From Bacillota bacterium (GTDB lineage: Bacteria > Bacillota > Sulfobacillia > JAJYWN01): 64,000 bases of DNA. The DNA lies in contig JAJYWN010000068.1 in assembly GCA_021791495.1 (NCBI GenBank), forward strand, positions 62,001 to 126,000, given 5' to 3'. This document shows, in pieces, positions 41,974 to 50,510 of this stretch. The notes beneath the pieces were generated by a model. That model ran no database searches and was not told where the DNA came from. It saw nothing but the letters and a program-made list of their open reading frames with translations. The position numbers and the translations under genes were made by a program. Position 1 is the stretch's first letter, and each line of letters starts with the position of its first letter.

Positions 41974-42078
41974 GTGGCGACTTTCACGTGCACCAACTGC
42001 GGAGCGGAGAAGGAAGGGCGTTGCAAGCCCAAGAAGTGCGAGAAGTGCGGTGGAACGACTTTCACCAAGAAGGCGTAA
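41974..42078 (+). CDS. RCKP-type rubredoxin-like small protein (34 aa)
   Basis: GTG 41974, with GGGGGAGGTGAG before it, encodes a 34-aa protein: MATFTCTNCGAEKEGRCKPK then KCEKCGGTTFTKKA. Two CxxC knuckles (CTNC, CEKC) flank the RCKPKKC core that defines RCKP-type rubredoxin-like domains. It should bind one Zn or Fe. The gene is missed by size cut-offs. It follows the SprT-like gene after 5 bp and is followed by a terminator. Confidence 0.85.
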   Translation: MATFTCTNCGAEKEGRCKPKKCEKCGGTTFTKKA

Positions 42079-42138
42079 GTAGGCCGGCTCTCGTCAGTGT
42101 CGCTCCAGCGTGCTTAGCGCAGATGCTACAGCTAGACG

Positions 42139-42165
42139 CAGCCCCTCTTCGGGGGCTGTTTTTTT
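42139..42165 (+). terminator. Rho-independent terminator
   Basis: CAGCCCC, loop TCTTCG, GGGGCTG then seven T; it ends the sprT-like/RCKP operon. Confidence 0.92.
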
Positions 42166-42225
42166 GGCCCGCACCGCCGGGTCGGGTGATGGAAGGGCAG
42201 GGCCGGGCGACATCAGGCGGGGAAG

Positions 42226-42954
42226 ATGAGGGGGGAGAACCTTACTTTGGCCGGCACCGGCACCATCGTCAACGTACTTACCATCCTAATAGGCAGCTTC
42301 GCCGGACTTCTGGTGGGCAACCGGCTGCCGGAGCGCATCAACCAGATCACCATGCAGGCGATGGGGGCCGTCACCCTTTACCTTGGGTTCACCATGGCCC
42401 TTTCGGCCAATTCCGGCCCGCGGGTCATCACCGTCCTCATTTGCCTGGTGGTTGGCAGCTGGATCGGAGAGTGGCTGGACCTAGAAGGGCGCCTCGACCG
42501 CCTGGGCCGCTGGCTGGAGGCGCGTTTCGGCCGGTCGGGTGGGTTCACGCGGGCTTTCGTCACCGCATCCCTGCTTTTCTGCGTCGGCCCCATGGCCATC
42601 CTCGGATCGATCCAGGATGGGCTGTCGCGAAACCCGTCCATCCTCTACACCAAGGCTACCCTGGACGGTATCGCTTCGGCGGCCTTCACCGCCGCGCTGG
42701 GGCCGGGAGCGGCCTTTTCAGCCTTGCCCGTCCTCGTTTACCAGGGAACCATCACGCTCCTGGCCGGCGCCGCCCGGCAGGTCATGACCACCCCGGTGGT
42801 GGATGGCCTGAACGCCGTGGGCGGATTGCTTATCATCTGCCTGGCCTTCAACATCTGGCAGATGGCCCGCTTCCGCGTGGCCAACATGCTGCCGGGTCTG
42901 CTCATCATCGTGCCGGCTGTGTTCCTGATGGGGCGCTTTGGTTTCGCCTTCTGA
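42226..42954 (+). CDS. DUF554 (YqgA-like) membrane protein
   Basis: A 242-aa protein with about seven membrane helices. The family start GTIVNVLTILIGSFAGLLVG (about 11-30), LPERINQITMQAMGAVTLYL, and the mid-protein FCVGPMAILGSIQDGLS (about 124-140) are diagnostic for DUF554/YqgA/YdfK. The physiological role is unknown. ATG 42226 has GGCGGGGAAGATGAG upstream. It stands alone and converges on the GPH transporter gene. Confidence 0.88.
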   Translation: MRGENLTLAGTGTIVNVLTILIGSFAGLLVGNRLPERINQITMQAMGAVTLYLGFTMALSANSGPRVITVLICLVVGSWIGEWLDLEGRLDRLGRWLEARFGRSGGFTRAFVTASLLFCVGPMAILGSIQDGLSRNPSILYTKATLDGIASAAFTAALGPGAAFSALPVLVYQGTITLLAGAARQVMTTPVVDGLNAVGGLLIICLAFNIWQMARFRVANMLPGLLIIVPAVFLMGRFGFAF

Positions 42955-42985
42955 ACCGCCACCAGTTGCCCGGCCGCACAGAGTT

Positions 42986-44374
42986 CTAGGCCTTCGCCGC
43001 GGCCCGCTCCGCCTTCTGGGCGTGGAGCGCCTCCACCTCCGCCTTGACCTGGTCCAACCGCGCCCCGTGCAGGGGATAGTAGTACATAGCCGCCAAGGCT
43101 ATCACCATCCCCGCCACGGGGAGGGCCGTCATCAAGGCGCGCAGCCCGATCACCGCGCCCGCGGCCTGTTCGGCGAGGTCGGCCTGGTAGCCGGTGCCGG
43201 TAAGAATCAGGGCGGTCACCGCCGCCTGGATGGAGCCGGCCAGCCGGATGAAAAGACCGTTGATGCCGAAGTACATCCCCTCACGCCTAGTCCCCGTCCG
43301 CAGCTCATCCTCATCGACGACATCCGATAACAGCAAGTCGGTCAGGACCAGGAGACCTCCCAACCCCGCCCCGATCAGAGCCGTGCCGATGAGCCCCCCG
43401 ACCAGGTTCTGGGCGAAGACGAAGGGGATGGTGGCCACGCCGAAGGTCACCAGGGACCAGATCAGAGCCCGGCGGGCGCCGTGCCGCACGGCATAGCCGC
43501 TCCAGAAATAGACCGACGGCAAGGCGACCAGGAAGGCGGCGGCCAACATGATGGACGTGGCGTTGCCTCCGATCTTCAGGACGTACTTGGCGTAGAAGGG
43601 AACGGCGGCGGTGAGGGTGACGAAGGCGAAGTTAATGAACATGCTGGCGATGACGAAGGTGATGAAGGACTTGTTCTTCATGGTCTGTGAGAGGGCCGCC
43701 CGGAGTCCCAGAGGCTGGTCCAGGCTGAACTCCTTCTTCTCATGCGTCCCCAGGAGCGACACGAACATGGCCGCGCCCGTGATAACGCCAAAGATGATGG
43801 CCATGGGCCCCCAACCGATGGCTCCATAGAGGGCGGGCGGCAGGGCGATCCCTAAGATCAGACCGACGATGCCGAGGACCTGCCGGTAGGTGGAGACTTC
43901 GGCGCGTTCGGCCAGGGTGGGGTATAGCTCGGGGAAGAGAGCGGTCCAGTTGATCACCACCAAGGTGAACAGACCGTCGAACAGGAAGATGGCGAGGACG
44001 AAGTATAGGAAGAGCGGTGACAGGACCGTCTGGCCTCCGCCGGCCGCGGCCGTTCCTCCGCCGCCTCCCGCGGCACCGGCGCCGAAAGGCGGCGTCCACA
44101 CCAGGATGAACGCCAAGACCAGCGGCACCGTCCCAAACAGGATGTAGGGCACGCGCCGCCCCCAGCGGGTGCGGGTCCGGTCGGAAACCTGGCCGAGGAT
44201 GGGGTCGTTGACGGCGTTCCAGAAGCCGTACAGGACCATTCCCAAGCCCACCAAGCCCGCCGACAACTTCATGGTGTCGACGTAGAAGAACTGGGCGTAA
44301 GTGTTAAAGGCCTGGTAACTTAGGGCGGCCGCCAAGGAGCCGGTGCTGAAGGCGAGTTTCTGCCACCTGCTGGA
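42986..44374 (-). CDS. GPH-family glycoside/sugar:cation symporter (MFS)
   Basis: With ATG 44374 (AAGGAGGGA 13-21 bases upstream) the protein has 462 aa and twelve helices. LGMVLYGFWNAVNDPILGQV then SDRTRTRWGRRVPYILFGTV (about 45-85) is the diagnostic GPH (MelB/XylP/UidB) signature with the conserved Asn-Asp-Pro. A Gly-rich loop near 110 is an oddity. The family carries sugars with Na+ or H+, but several members carry steroids or other compounds, so the substrate is open. No sugar enzyme lies nearby. Confidence 0.88.
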   Translation of the reverse strand, partial: SSRWQKLAFSTGSLAAALSYQAFNTYAQFFYVDTMKLSAGLVGLGMVLYGFWNAVNDPILGQVSDRTRTRWGRRVPYILFGTVPLVLAFILVWTPPFGAGAAGGGGGTAAAGGGQTVLSPLFLYFVLAIFLFDGLFTLVVINWTALFPELYPTLAERAEVSTYRQVLGIVGLILGIALPPALYGAIGWGPMAIIFGVITGAAMFVSLLGTHEKKEFSLDQPLGLRAALSQTMKNKSFITFVIASMFINFAFVTLTAAVPFYAKYVLKIGGNATSIMLAAAFLVALPSVYFWSGYAVRHGARRALIWSLVTFGVATIPFVFAQNLVGGLIGTALIGAGLGGLLVLTDLLLSDVVDEDELRTGTRREGMYFGINGLFIRLAGSIQAAVTALILTGTGYQADLAEQAAGAVIGLRALMTALPVAGMVIALAAMYYYPLHGARLDQVKAEVEALHAQKAERAAAKA

Positions 44375-44504
44375 CATGGACGGAGAGTCCCTCCTTGTGG
44401 TGTCCATCTGCGACACGGGTCAAGGGGGACTTTCGACGTTCTGCGCGCGGCGCCTGCCTCGCGCGGTCAGATGGTCGCCGGGTAGCGGGCGCCGTTGGCC
44501 TTGG

Positions 44505-44828
44505 CTAGCTTCGACGGCCCAGGGCCATCTCTGAGGACTCCTCGATGACGGTGGTTACCATTTCCTCAAGGTCGCTTTCCCGGTCCCGGCGCTCGTCGAT
44601 GGATACTGACGTGACCACCCGGTCGGCGCCGCGTTCGAAGGGGACCTCGTGGACCTTCTTTACGACCTCGAACAGCTCGGGCAGGTCGCCCTCCACCACC
44701 GTCGCGGTGGCCGTGACGTTATGTTTCAGACCCGAGTCCTTGATCACCTGATAGCAGGCACTGATGTAGCTGCTGATGCTGGGATCCTTCGTACCAACAG
44801 GGATAACGCGGATTTCGGCAACTGGCAT
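44505..44828 (-). CDS. MTH1187/YqgV-family thiamine-binding protein
   Basis: A 107-aa ferredoxin-like-fold protein. VAEIRVIPVGTKDPSISSYI at the N-terminus and TATATVVEGDLPELFEVVKK near 40-59 are typical of the MTH1187 family (formerly DUF77), members of which bind thiamine. ATG 44828 has GGAGGGAAG 8 bases before. No thi gene or TPP riboswitch is near, so the role here rests only on family resemblance. Confidence 0.88.
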   Translation of the reverse strand: MPVAEIRVIPVGTKDPSISSYISACYQVIKDSGLKHNVTATATVVEGDLPELFEVVKKVHEVPFERGADRVVTSVSIDERRDRESDLEEMVTTVIEESSEMALGRRS

Positions 44829-44869
44829 GGCGGACTTCCCTCCAACCCAATCTTCTGAGTTACATCGGG

Positions 44870-44906
44870 TATGTTCTGCGGCCTGTCCTAGGCTTATGCG
44901 AACATA
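44870..44906. promoter_or_regulatory. Inverted repeat upstream of the thiamine-binding protein gene
   Basis: TATGTTC (44870-44876), 23 bases, GAACATA (44900-44906). It lies 42-78 bp before the gene's ATG (minus strand), where an operator is expected. No known regulator is assigned. Confidence 0.35.
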
Positions 44907-44948
44907 GCCCCTAGAGAGGGAATAGGTTGGCCGCCTAAACTGAAGATG

Positions 44949-44978
44949 AAAAGGCCTGCCTTTGACGGCAGGCCTTTT
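44949..44978 (-). terminator. Terminator of the Thr/Gly-rich protein gene
   Basis: AAAAGGCCTGCC, loop of 6, GGCAGGCCTTTT: a 12-bp perfect stem starting 15 bp past the stop of the gene at 44994. It works in either direction by symmetry. Confidence 0.85.
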
Positions 44979-44993
44979 CGGTTGAGGAGGAAA

Positions 44994-45401
44994 CTAGCGG
45001 CGATACTGGTCCGGGTTCTGGCCACGGCCGCCAGTGGTCTGAGTCTGGCTTCGACCCTGGCCCTGGCCCTGACCGTACCCGGTCGCGCCGTAACCGGTGG
45101 TCCCGGTCGTATTGGTCATTCCGGTGGTACCCCTACCGGCGCTGCCGGTGAACTGGCTACCCGCGGTTGAACTAGTGAATCCGGTGGTACCGGTGGTTCC
45201 AGCCGTACCGCTCGTCTGGTTCAGACCGCCGCGGCACTCCTGGATAACGCTCTCGACGTGCTGGGCGGCGGACTCGAACGAGTTCTTAGCGGTGGAGTTA
45301 GTAATCTCCGAGGCCGCCGACCTCAGGTCCGACGCAACCGAAGAGAGCGTACTGATGCACTGCTGGACGGTCTGACTAACGTGCTGGTTTTGATTTGGCA
45401 C
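44994..45401 (-). CDS. Small Thr/Gly-rich tailed protein of unknown function
   Basis: GTG 45401, with GAGGGGGTG upstream, encodes 135 aa. Residues 1-58 are a Ser/Ala/Gln-rich amphipathic helix pair (QTVQQCISTLSSVASDLRSA, AAQHVESVIQECRGG) containing two cysteines. The rest is low-complexity with many Thr-Gly dipeptides, ending in Gln/Gly-rich repeats. This head-and-repetitive-tail layout recalls small coat or exported matrix proteins of Gram-positive bacteria, but no family is recognised. The direction and codon use match the neighbours and it has its own terminator. The 45402-45597 spacer upstream has no other gene. Confidence 0.65.
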   Translation of the reverse strand: MPNQNQHVSQTVQQCISTLSSVASDLRSAASEITNSTAKNSFESAAQHVESVIQECRGGLNQTSGTAGTTGTTGFTSSTAGSQFTGSAGRGTTGMTNTTGTTGYGATGYGQGQGQGRSQTQTTGGRGQNPDQYRR

Positions 45402-45597
45402 GCAAACACCCCCTCGATGGCTTATAGTGGCGTTAGCTGGGCAAATCATCCGTCGACCCAGCTTAGGAAGTTGTGGACGTTTTGTCACGACATGTCCTGC
45501 ATCTCCGAGGACCGGAAGCAAATAGAAGGATTTCCCTTACGGGCGGGCGAAATTTTGGGCAGCGAAATAACCGCAGTTCCGAGGGGAGGAGACAGTC

Positions 45598-47676
45598 TTG
45601 ACCGAACCCGCCAAAAGGCGGCTCACCTGTGAAGACTTCTACGCGCTGAAATTCACGAGCGACGTCCAGATCTCGCCGGACGGCAACCGCATCGCCTACG
45701 TCCTCAGTGTCGTGGCCAAAGAGGCCGACGACTACCGCTCTCACATTTGGATGGTGGACAGTGCGGGCGGACGTCCACGCGAGTTTACGAGCGGTCCGAA
45801 GAAGGACAGTTCGCCCCGGTGGTCTCCCGACGGCAAGACTCTGGCCTTCATCTCCGACCGCTCCGGGAAGAACCAGATCTTCCTCATCGACGTGGACGGC
45901 GGAGAAGCGCGCCAGTTGACCAAGGCGAAAAATGGCGCCTCCAACCCCGTCTGGTCGCCTGACGGAAAATCGGTGGCCTTCATTGCGCGCACCGGCCCCG
46001 AGGACGAGGGGCAGACCGAGGAAACCGGGAGCGGCGGCGGGGCCAAAGGCGCGGAAGCCATCCCCGGTGGCGCCGCAAAGGATGAGGAGAAGAAGTTCAG
46101 AGATCCCCTGGTCGTCACCAGACTTAAGTACAAAGCCAACGGACGGGGGCTTCTGGACTACCGGAAGAGCCACATCTGGGTCATCGGAGTGGACGGGGGC
46201 CCGGCCCGCCAAGTGACCGACGGGGAATATGGCGACACCGACCCCGCCTGGTCTCCCGACGGGAAATTCATCGCGTTCGCCTCGAACCGCACCGAGGACT
46301 GGGACCTGAACAACCTGAACGACATCTGGGTGGTGCCTGCCGAGGGTGGTGAAGCCCGCAAAGTCACCAATACTCTCGGCCCTTGCGGCGAGCCGGTTTG
46401 GTCGCCTGATGGGACCACCATAGCCTACGTCGGCCACCAGAACGAGTATCGCGGCTCGACCTACTCACATCTTTACACCATTCCGGCGGCGGGCGGGGAA
46501 GCCTGTAACCTCACGGCCTCTTTCGACCAGGCCGTGGGCAGCGGAATCGGCAGTGATATGCGGTCGGGTGCGCATAACGGGGGTCCGGTATGGTCGGCGG
46601 ACGGTACCGAGATCTACTTCCCCGCCGCGGTCGGGTCGACCAGCGGTGTCTACAAGGTCGCGGCCGTCGGTGGTGCGGTCGAACCGGTGTTGCAGGGGGC
46701 CTTTTCCCTTGTGGCGCTCAGTTACGACGCCGTCCGGCGCCATGTCGGCTACGCGGCCACCGACCATCTCACCCCGGCCGACGTTTGGTCGTGGGAACTG
46801 GGGGCGGAGTCGGCCCCGCGGCGGCTGACCAAGGTCAACGACGGTCTCCTTTCGGCCGTGGCGCTTTCGGCCCCCGAAACCATCCACTACAAGTCGGTGG
46901 ACGGCCTGGAGATCGAGGGTTGGCTGGTGCGTCCCGTGGGTATGCAGGCGGGCAAGAAATACCCCATGGTCCTGGAGGTCCACGGCGGGCCGCATTCGGC
47001 CTTCGGACACGCCTTCTTCATGGAGTTTCAGATCCTGGCCTCCCTGGGGTATGCCGTCCTCTACACTAACCCACGCGGCAGCGGCAACTACGGGCAGGAT
47101 TTCACCCGCTCGGTGGTGGGTGACTGGGGCGGCATGGACTATCAAGACTTGATGGCGGGCGTGGACTACGCGCTGGCCACCTACGATTTCCTCGATGCCG
47201 GGCGGCTTGGCGTGACCGGTGGCAGCTACGGGGGGTTCATGACCAACTGGATCGTCGGCCACACCGACCGGTTCATCGCGGCGGTGACCCAGAGGAGCGT
47301 CGTGGACCGCCTCAGCTTCTACGGGACCAGCGACATCGGCGCCCTCTTCGGCGACCACCACTTCCCGGGCAACCCCTGGGACGACACGGAGAAGGTGCTT
47401 GACCGTTCGCCTTTGCAGTATGTGAAGAACGTTGTCACCCCGCTCCTCATCATTCACTCGGAGCAGGACATCCGGTGTCCCATCGGGCAGGCGGAGGAGT
47501 TGTTTACGGCCCTGCGGCGCCAGAAGAAAGTCGTGGAGTTTGTCCGCTTCCCGGCTGAAAACCACGAGTTGTCCCGGTCCGGCAAACCCAGCCGCCGGGT
47601 GGAGCGCTACCGCCGGATCACGGGATGGTTCCTGAAGTACAATCCGCCGAAGGAAGAGGATTACGACAGGACTTGA
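45598..47676 (+). CDS. S9-family prolyl oligopeptidase / acylaminoacyl-peptidase
   Basis: A 692-aa S9C-type serine peptidase. Residues 1-430 form a propeller of WSPDGK repeats (SPRWSPDGKTLAFISD, PVWSPDGKSVAFIA, PAWSPDGKFIAFAS, PVWSPDGTTIAYVG). The alpha/beta-hydrolase domain follows, with the catalytic Ser in GVTGGSYGGFMTN (about 542), Asp in HSEQDIRCP (about 623) and His in ENHELSRSG (about 655). No signal peptide, so cytosolic. TTG 45598 has GAGGGGAGGAG upstream. The next gene starts inside its stop. Confidence 0.92.
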   Translation: MTEPAKRRLTCEDFYALKFTSDVQISPDGNRIAYVLSVVAKEADDYRSHIWMVDSAGGRPREFTSGPKKDSSPRWSPDGKTLAFISDRSGKNQIFLIDVDGGEARQLTKAKNGASNPVWSPDGKSVAFIARTGPEDEGQTEETGSGGGAKGAEAIPGGAAKDEEKKFRDPLVVTRLKYKANGRGLLDYRKSHIWVIGVDGGPARQVTDGEYGDTDPAWSPDGKFIAFASNRTEDWDLNNLNDIWVVPAEGGEARKVTNTLGPCGEPVWSPDGTTIAYVGHQNEYRGSTYSHLYTIPAAGGEACNLTASFDQAVGSGIGSDMRSGAHNGGPVWSADGTEIYFPAAVGSTSGVYKVAAVGGAVEPVLQGAFSLVALSYDAVRRHVGYAATDHLTPADVWSWELGAESAPRRLTKVNDGLLSAVALSAPETIHYKSVDGLEIEGWLVRPVGMQAGKKYPMVLEVHGGPHSAFGHAFFMEFQILASLGYAVLYTNPRGSGNYGQDFTRSVVGDWGGMDYQDLMAGVDYALATYDFLDAGRLGVTGGSYGGFMTNWIVGHTDRFIAAVTQRSVVDRLSFYGTSDIGALFGDHHFPGNPWDDTEKVLDRSPLQYVKNVVTPLLIIHSEQDIRCPIGQAEELFTALRRQKKVVEFVRFPAENHELSRSGKPSRRVERYRRITGWFLKYNPPKEEDYDRT

Positions 47677-48687
47677 TAGTCACTCCTGACCAGGTTCTGG
47701 CCGCCGCCAAGCGCATCCGGGGCCTAACGCGTCCCACGCCGCTGGTGGAATCGCCCATCCTGGCAGAAATAGCTGAACAGGATCTTATGCGCCGCTACGG
47801 AGCTGGGGGAGATCCCGCCCCCAGCTCCGCGGCGTGCCCAGGGCAACCTTTGTTACCGGTCTGGCTGAAGCCCGAGAACCTGCAAATAGCAGGGTCTTTC
47901 AAGGTGCGGGGCGCCGCCAACAAGGTGCTCTCCCTCTCCCAAAGCCAGCTCCAGAGCGGGCTTGTCGCCGCTTCGGCCGGCAACCACGCCCAAGGCCTGG
48001 CGCGGGCCGCCCGGCTGGCGGGCGCCAAGGCCACGGTGGTCATGCCGGAGACCACGCCGAAGACCAAGGTTGACGCCACGCGCCGCCTGGGCGCCGAGAT
48101 CGTGTTCTGGGGGAGGTCCTACGACGAGGCGGAGGACCATGCACACCAACTGGAACGACAACGGGGGTTAACTTACGTCCACGCCTCGGATGACCCCAAG
48201 GTGGTGGCCGGGCAGGGCACGGTGGGGTTGGAGATTTTGGAGGAGTTGCCCGACGCAGCGCAGATTATCGTGCCGGCGGGGGGCGGCGGCCTCATTTCCG
48301 GTATCGCCGTCATCGTCAAGGCCATCAACCCGCGCATCCGCATCGTGGGCGTGCAGTGACTTCGCCTTGGTAACGGAGGACGAGATCGCCTTCGCCATTG
48401 GGTGGCTCTTGAACCACCATCATCTGGTGGTGGAAGGTTCCGGGGCGGTCGGTGCGGCCCTCATCCTGTCGGCCGTGGGCGCCATCCCTAATCGCTCCAT
48501 CGTGACGGACGCCGCCAGTGCCTCTGCCGTGACCGCGGCCGGTTACCAGCGGCTCACCGCGACCGGCCGGCCGGTCCACGAACTCCTGACTGGCCGCACC
48601 GCGGTCGTCCTTTCCGGCGGGAACATAGATCTGGACCGCCTCTTCCGCTGTTCTCAATCGTTTGCGGGCCTGAGCCTTCCGAACTAG
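47673..48687 (+). pseudogene. ilvA: Threonine ammonia-lyase, disrupted by internal deletion and frameshift
   Basis: Two frames together make a threonine deaminase (IlvA/TdcB). The first (TTG 47673 to TGA 48357) has NLQIAGSFKVRGAANKV with the PLP lysine, SAGNHAQGLARAARLAGA and the phosphate loop PAGGGGLISG. It ends right after RIRIVGVQ. A second frame resumes at DFALVTEDEIAFAIGWLL and runs to 48687 with LVVEGSGAVGAALIL and VVLSGGNIDL. About 45 residues normally present between these points are missing and the frame shifts. The enzyme would make 2-oxobutyrate for isoleucine; this copy should be inactive unless the junction is an assembly error. Confidence 0.85.
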
Positions 48688-48865
48688 CCCCCCATGTTGG
48701 GATCGGCCGCGACCCACCGGTCTTCGGTGCTACCCTTCAAATTCTGGACTGTTTACAGTTAGGGATCTCTGCACGCCGCGCACACTAGCCACGGTCTTCT
48801 GCGGGCGATCTCTCTATGCCGGCGAAGGAAGACGTCAGTTTTCAGCTCAGTAAGGAGGCTTTGGC

Positions 48866-49459
48866 GTGGAGATGTGGCTATGCGGTACGTGCAAGCATCT
48901 GGCCGTTGGCGGCGAGGCGCCTAACCAGTGCCCTGTCTGTGGGGCGTCCCACGACCGGTTCCAGACGTTTTCTGAAGGAGCCCAGGTGGATGAGCAGGAC
49001 CAGATCGTCGGCTCCGTGACCGAGGGGAATCTGAAGTCGGCTTTCGCCACCGCGGCGCAGGCGAACCGCAAGTACCTGGCCATGGCCGCTCAGGCGGAGC
49101 TGGAGGGGGAGACCGAGGCCGGCGAGGCTTTCCGTCTTGTGGCCGAGGACGCCACCCACACCGCTCTTGCCCTGGCCGCGCGGCTGGGGTGGCTGCGCGG
49201 CACCTTGGCGAACCTGGAGGACTCGGTGGACGGGGAGAAGTATGAGAGCGAGACCATGTATCCCCGTTTCGCCTTCCAGGCCAGGCAGGAAGGTTTCGCC
49301 GATGTGGCTACGTACTTGGAGCATCTTGCGGCGATGGGTAGGGACCACGCTGGGCGTTTCCGCGAGACTACGGGCCTGGTGCGGGCTGACCTCGGCCGGG
49401 CCGGTGCCCCCGCTGCTCCTCCTCACCGGACGGATGCTGGGAAGCCGTTCCAGCGCTGA
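48866..49459 (+). CDS. Rubrerythrin-like protein with N-terminal rubredoxin domain and incomplete diiron site
   Basis: A 197-aa protein. An N-terminal rubredoxin-like knuckle pair (CGTCKHLAVGGEAPNQCPVC, residues 6-25) precedes a ferritin-like four-helix domain (about 50-170), the reverse-rubrerythrin layout. GE-x2-E (GEKYESETMYPRF) is kept, but other iron ligands seem lost: the first-helix Glu is Ala (AFATAAQANRKY), ExxH of helix 2 is DATH, and the last ExxH is GRDH. Peroxide reduction by a normal diiron centre is doubtful. GTG 48866 follows AAGGAGG. The 48688-48865 spacer shows no gene. Confidence 0.82.
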   Translation: MEMWLCGTCKHLAVGGEAPNQCPVCGASHDRFQTFSEGAQVDEQDQIVGSVTEGNLKSAFATAAQANRKYLAMAAQAELEGETEAGEAFRLVAEDATHTALALAARLGWLRGTLANLEDSVDGEKYESETMYPRFAFQARQEGFADVATYLEHLAAMGRDHAGRFRETTGLVRADLGRAGAPAAPPHRTDAGKPFQR

Positions 49460-49991
49460 ACCGGCAGGCCCCGTGGTTGATATTCTGGGGCCAAGCCTGA
49501 CCGTGCTGTTCATCGGCTTCAACCCCGGCACCCGTTCCGGGGAGATCGGCCACCACTTCGCTGGGCGGAACAACCGTTTCTGGACTCTCCTGCGCGATTC
49601 CGGCCTTACGCCGACGCTCCTGGCCGCCGAAGAGGACGCCCGAATGCTGGACCTGGGGTTTGGCCTGACGAACCTGGTGGCCAGAGCCACGCCGGGGTCC
49701 AACGATCTGCGCGCGGCGGAAATGAAGGAGGGCGCCGAAGTCCTCCGGGCAAAGATCGCCCGCTGGCGCCCCCGTTTCGCCTGTTACCTTGGGAAGGGCA
49801 TCTATCGCTGGGTCGCCGGCGGGCCGCTGCCCTTTCAATACGGCCTGCAAGACGAATCGGTGGTGGCCGGCGTCGCCGACTTTCTCGCCCATTCGCCCAG
49901 CGGGCGCAACGCCGTACCCTATTCGGAGAAGCTGGAGGTCTTTCGACGCTTGGCTGAAGCTGTGGCCCAAGCCCGTTCGGGCAGCCGCTAG
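49434..49991 (+). CDS. mug: Mug-type mismatch-specific DNA glycosylase
   Basis: A 185-aa uracil-DNA glycosylase superfamily protein of the Mug/TDG type, removing U or T opposite G. The active-site motif VLFIGFNPGTRSGEIGHHFA (about 25-44, with the N-P-G asparagine) is followed by GRNNRFWTLLRDSG, then LTNLVARATPGSNDL near 82 and HSPSGRNAVPYSEKLEVF near 152, matching the second catalytic loop (N-P-S-G type; here S-P-S-G). The start is uncertain: ATG 49434 overlaps the preceding stop; GTG 49473 would also leave the domain whole. Confidence 0.85.
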   Translation: MLGSRSSAEPAGPVVDILGPSLTVLFIGFNPGTRSGEIGHHFAGRNNRFWTLLRDSGLTPTLLAAEEDARMLDLGFGLTNLVARATPGSNDLRAAEMKEGAEVLRAKIARWRPRFACYLGKGIYRWVAGGPLPFQYGLQDESVVAGVADFLAHSPSGRNAVPYSEKLEVFRRLAEAVAQARSGSR

Positions 49992-49999
49992 TCTGCTAA

Positions 50000-50233
50000 C
50001 TATGTTTTCCGAATCTCCACCCGCCAGACCTCGGGTCCCTTCTCCAGGTACTCCCACTGGAACTGACCCGCCCTTTCGGCCTGGAACTGGTAGTACAGGG
50101 GACGGGGGTCGTGATCGTTCACAAGTACCATCGCTTCGCCCGGCGCCAACCGTTCGAAGGTCTCAAAGATCGTGGAGTGCTTGTGGGCTACGGGAATCGG
50201 TCGGACGTCCAGAACAACAGCCTGTTGAGCCAT
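50000..50233 (-). CDS. DUF2249-domain protein
   Basis: A 77-aa protein: VVLDVRPIPVAHKHSTIFET (residues 6-25), GEAMVLVNDHDPRPLYYQF near 32-50 and GPEVWRVEIRK at the end are typical of DUF2249, a TusA/SirA-like fold. The TusA-type Cys is absent, as usual for DUF2249; the conserved H-D-P and Y-Q residues are present. Members often occur with nitrite, hemerythrin or sulfur genes; no such partner is seen here. GGAGGATCACTC precedes ATG 50233. The 50234-50510 spacer shows no other gene. Confidence 0.85.
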   Translation of the reverse strand: MAQQAVVLDVRPIPVAHKHSTIFETFERLAPGEAMVLVNDHDPRPLYYQFQAERAGQFQWEYLEKGPEVWRVEIRKT

Positions 50234-50510
50234 GAGTGATCCTCCCTTTCTGTTTCCACGGAACTCTCACTACTCTCGCTCTCTCGTCGCTACGCGGGCG
50301 ACCTTCAAGATCAGCCTACCCTGAGTCGTCGCCCAAATCATTGACCTGCGTCATACAATGGCGGCCATCGTCCGGTACGACCGTCACCTTGAAAAGGAAA
50401 GCCCGTGGCCACGCCGAAACTAACGGCACCGACTGGTACAGGCCGGCACCGATCGGCACGGCCGCCACCGGCCGGCGGGGCCAGAAGGTTGAGAGAAGGG
50501 GGCAGGAGGC

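Noticed and set aside
46465-47565. 366-codon minus-strand frame inside the S9 peptidase gene
   Set aside because: The plus-strand protein has an intact Ser-Asp-His triad; the antisense frame is a codon-bias shadow.
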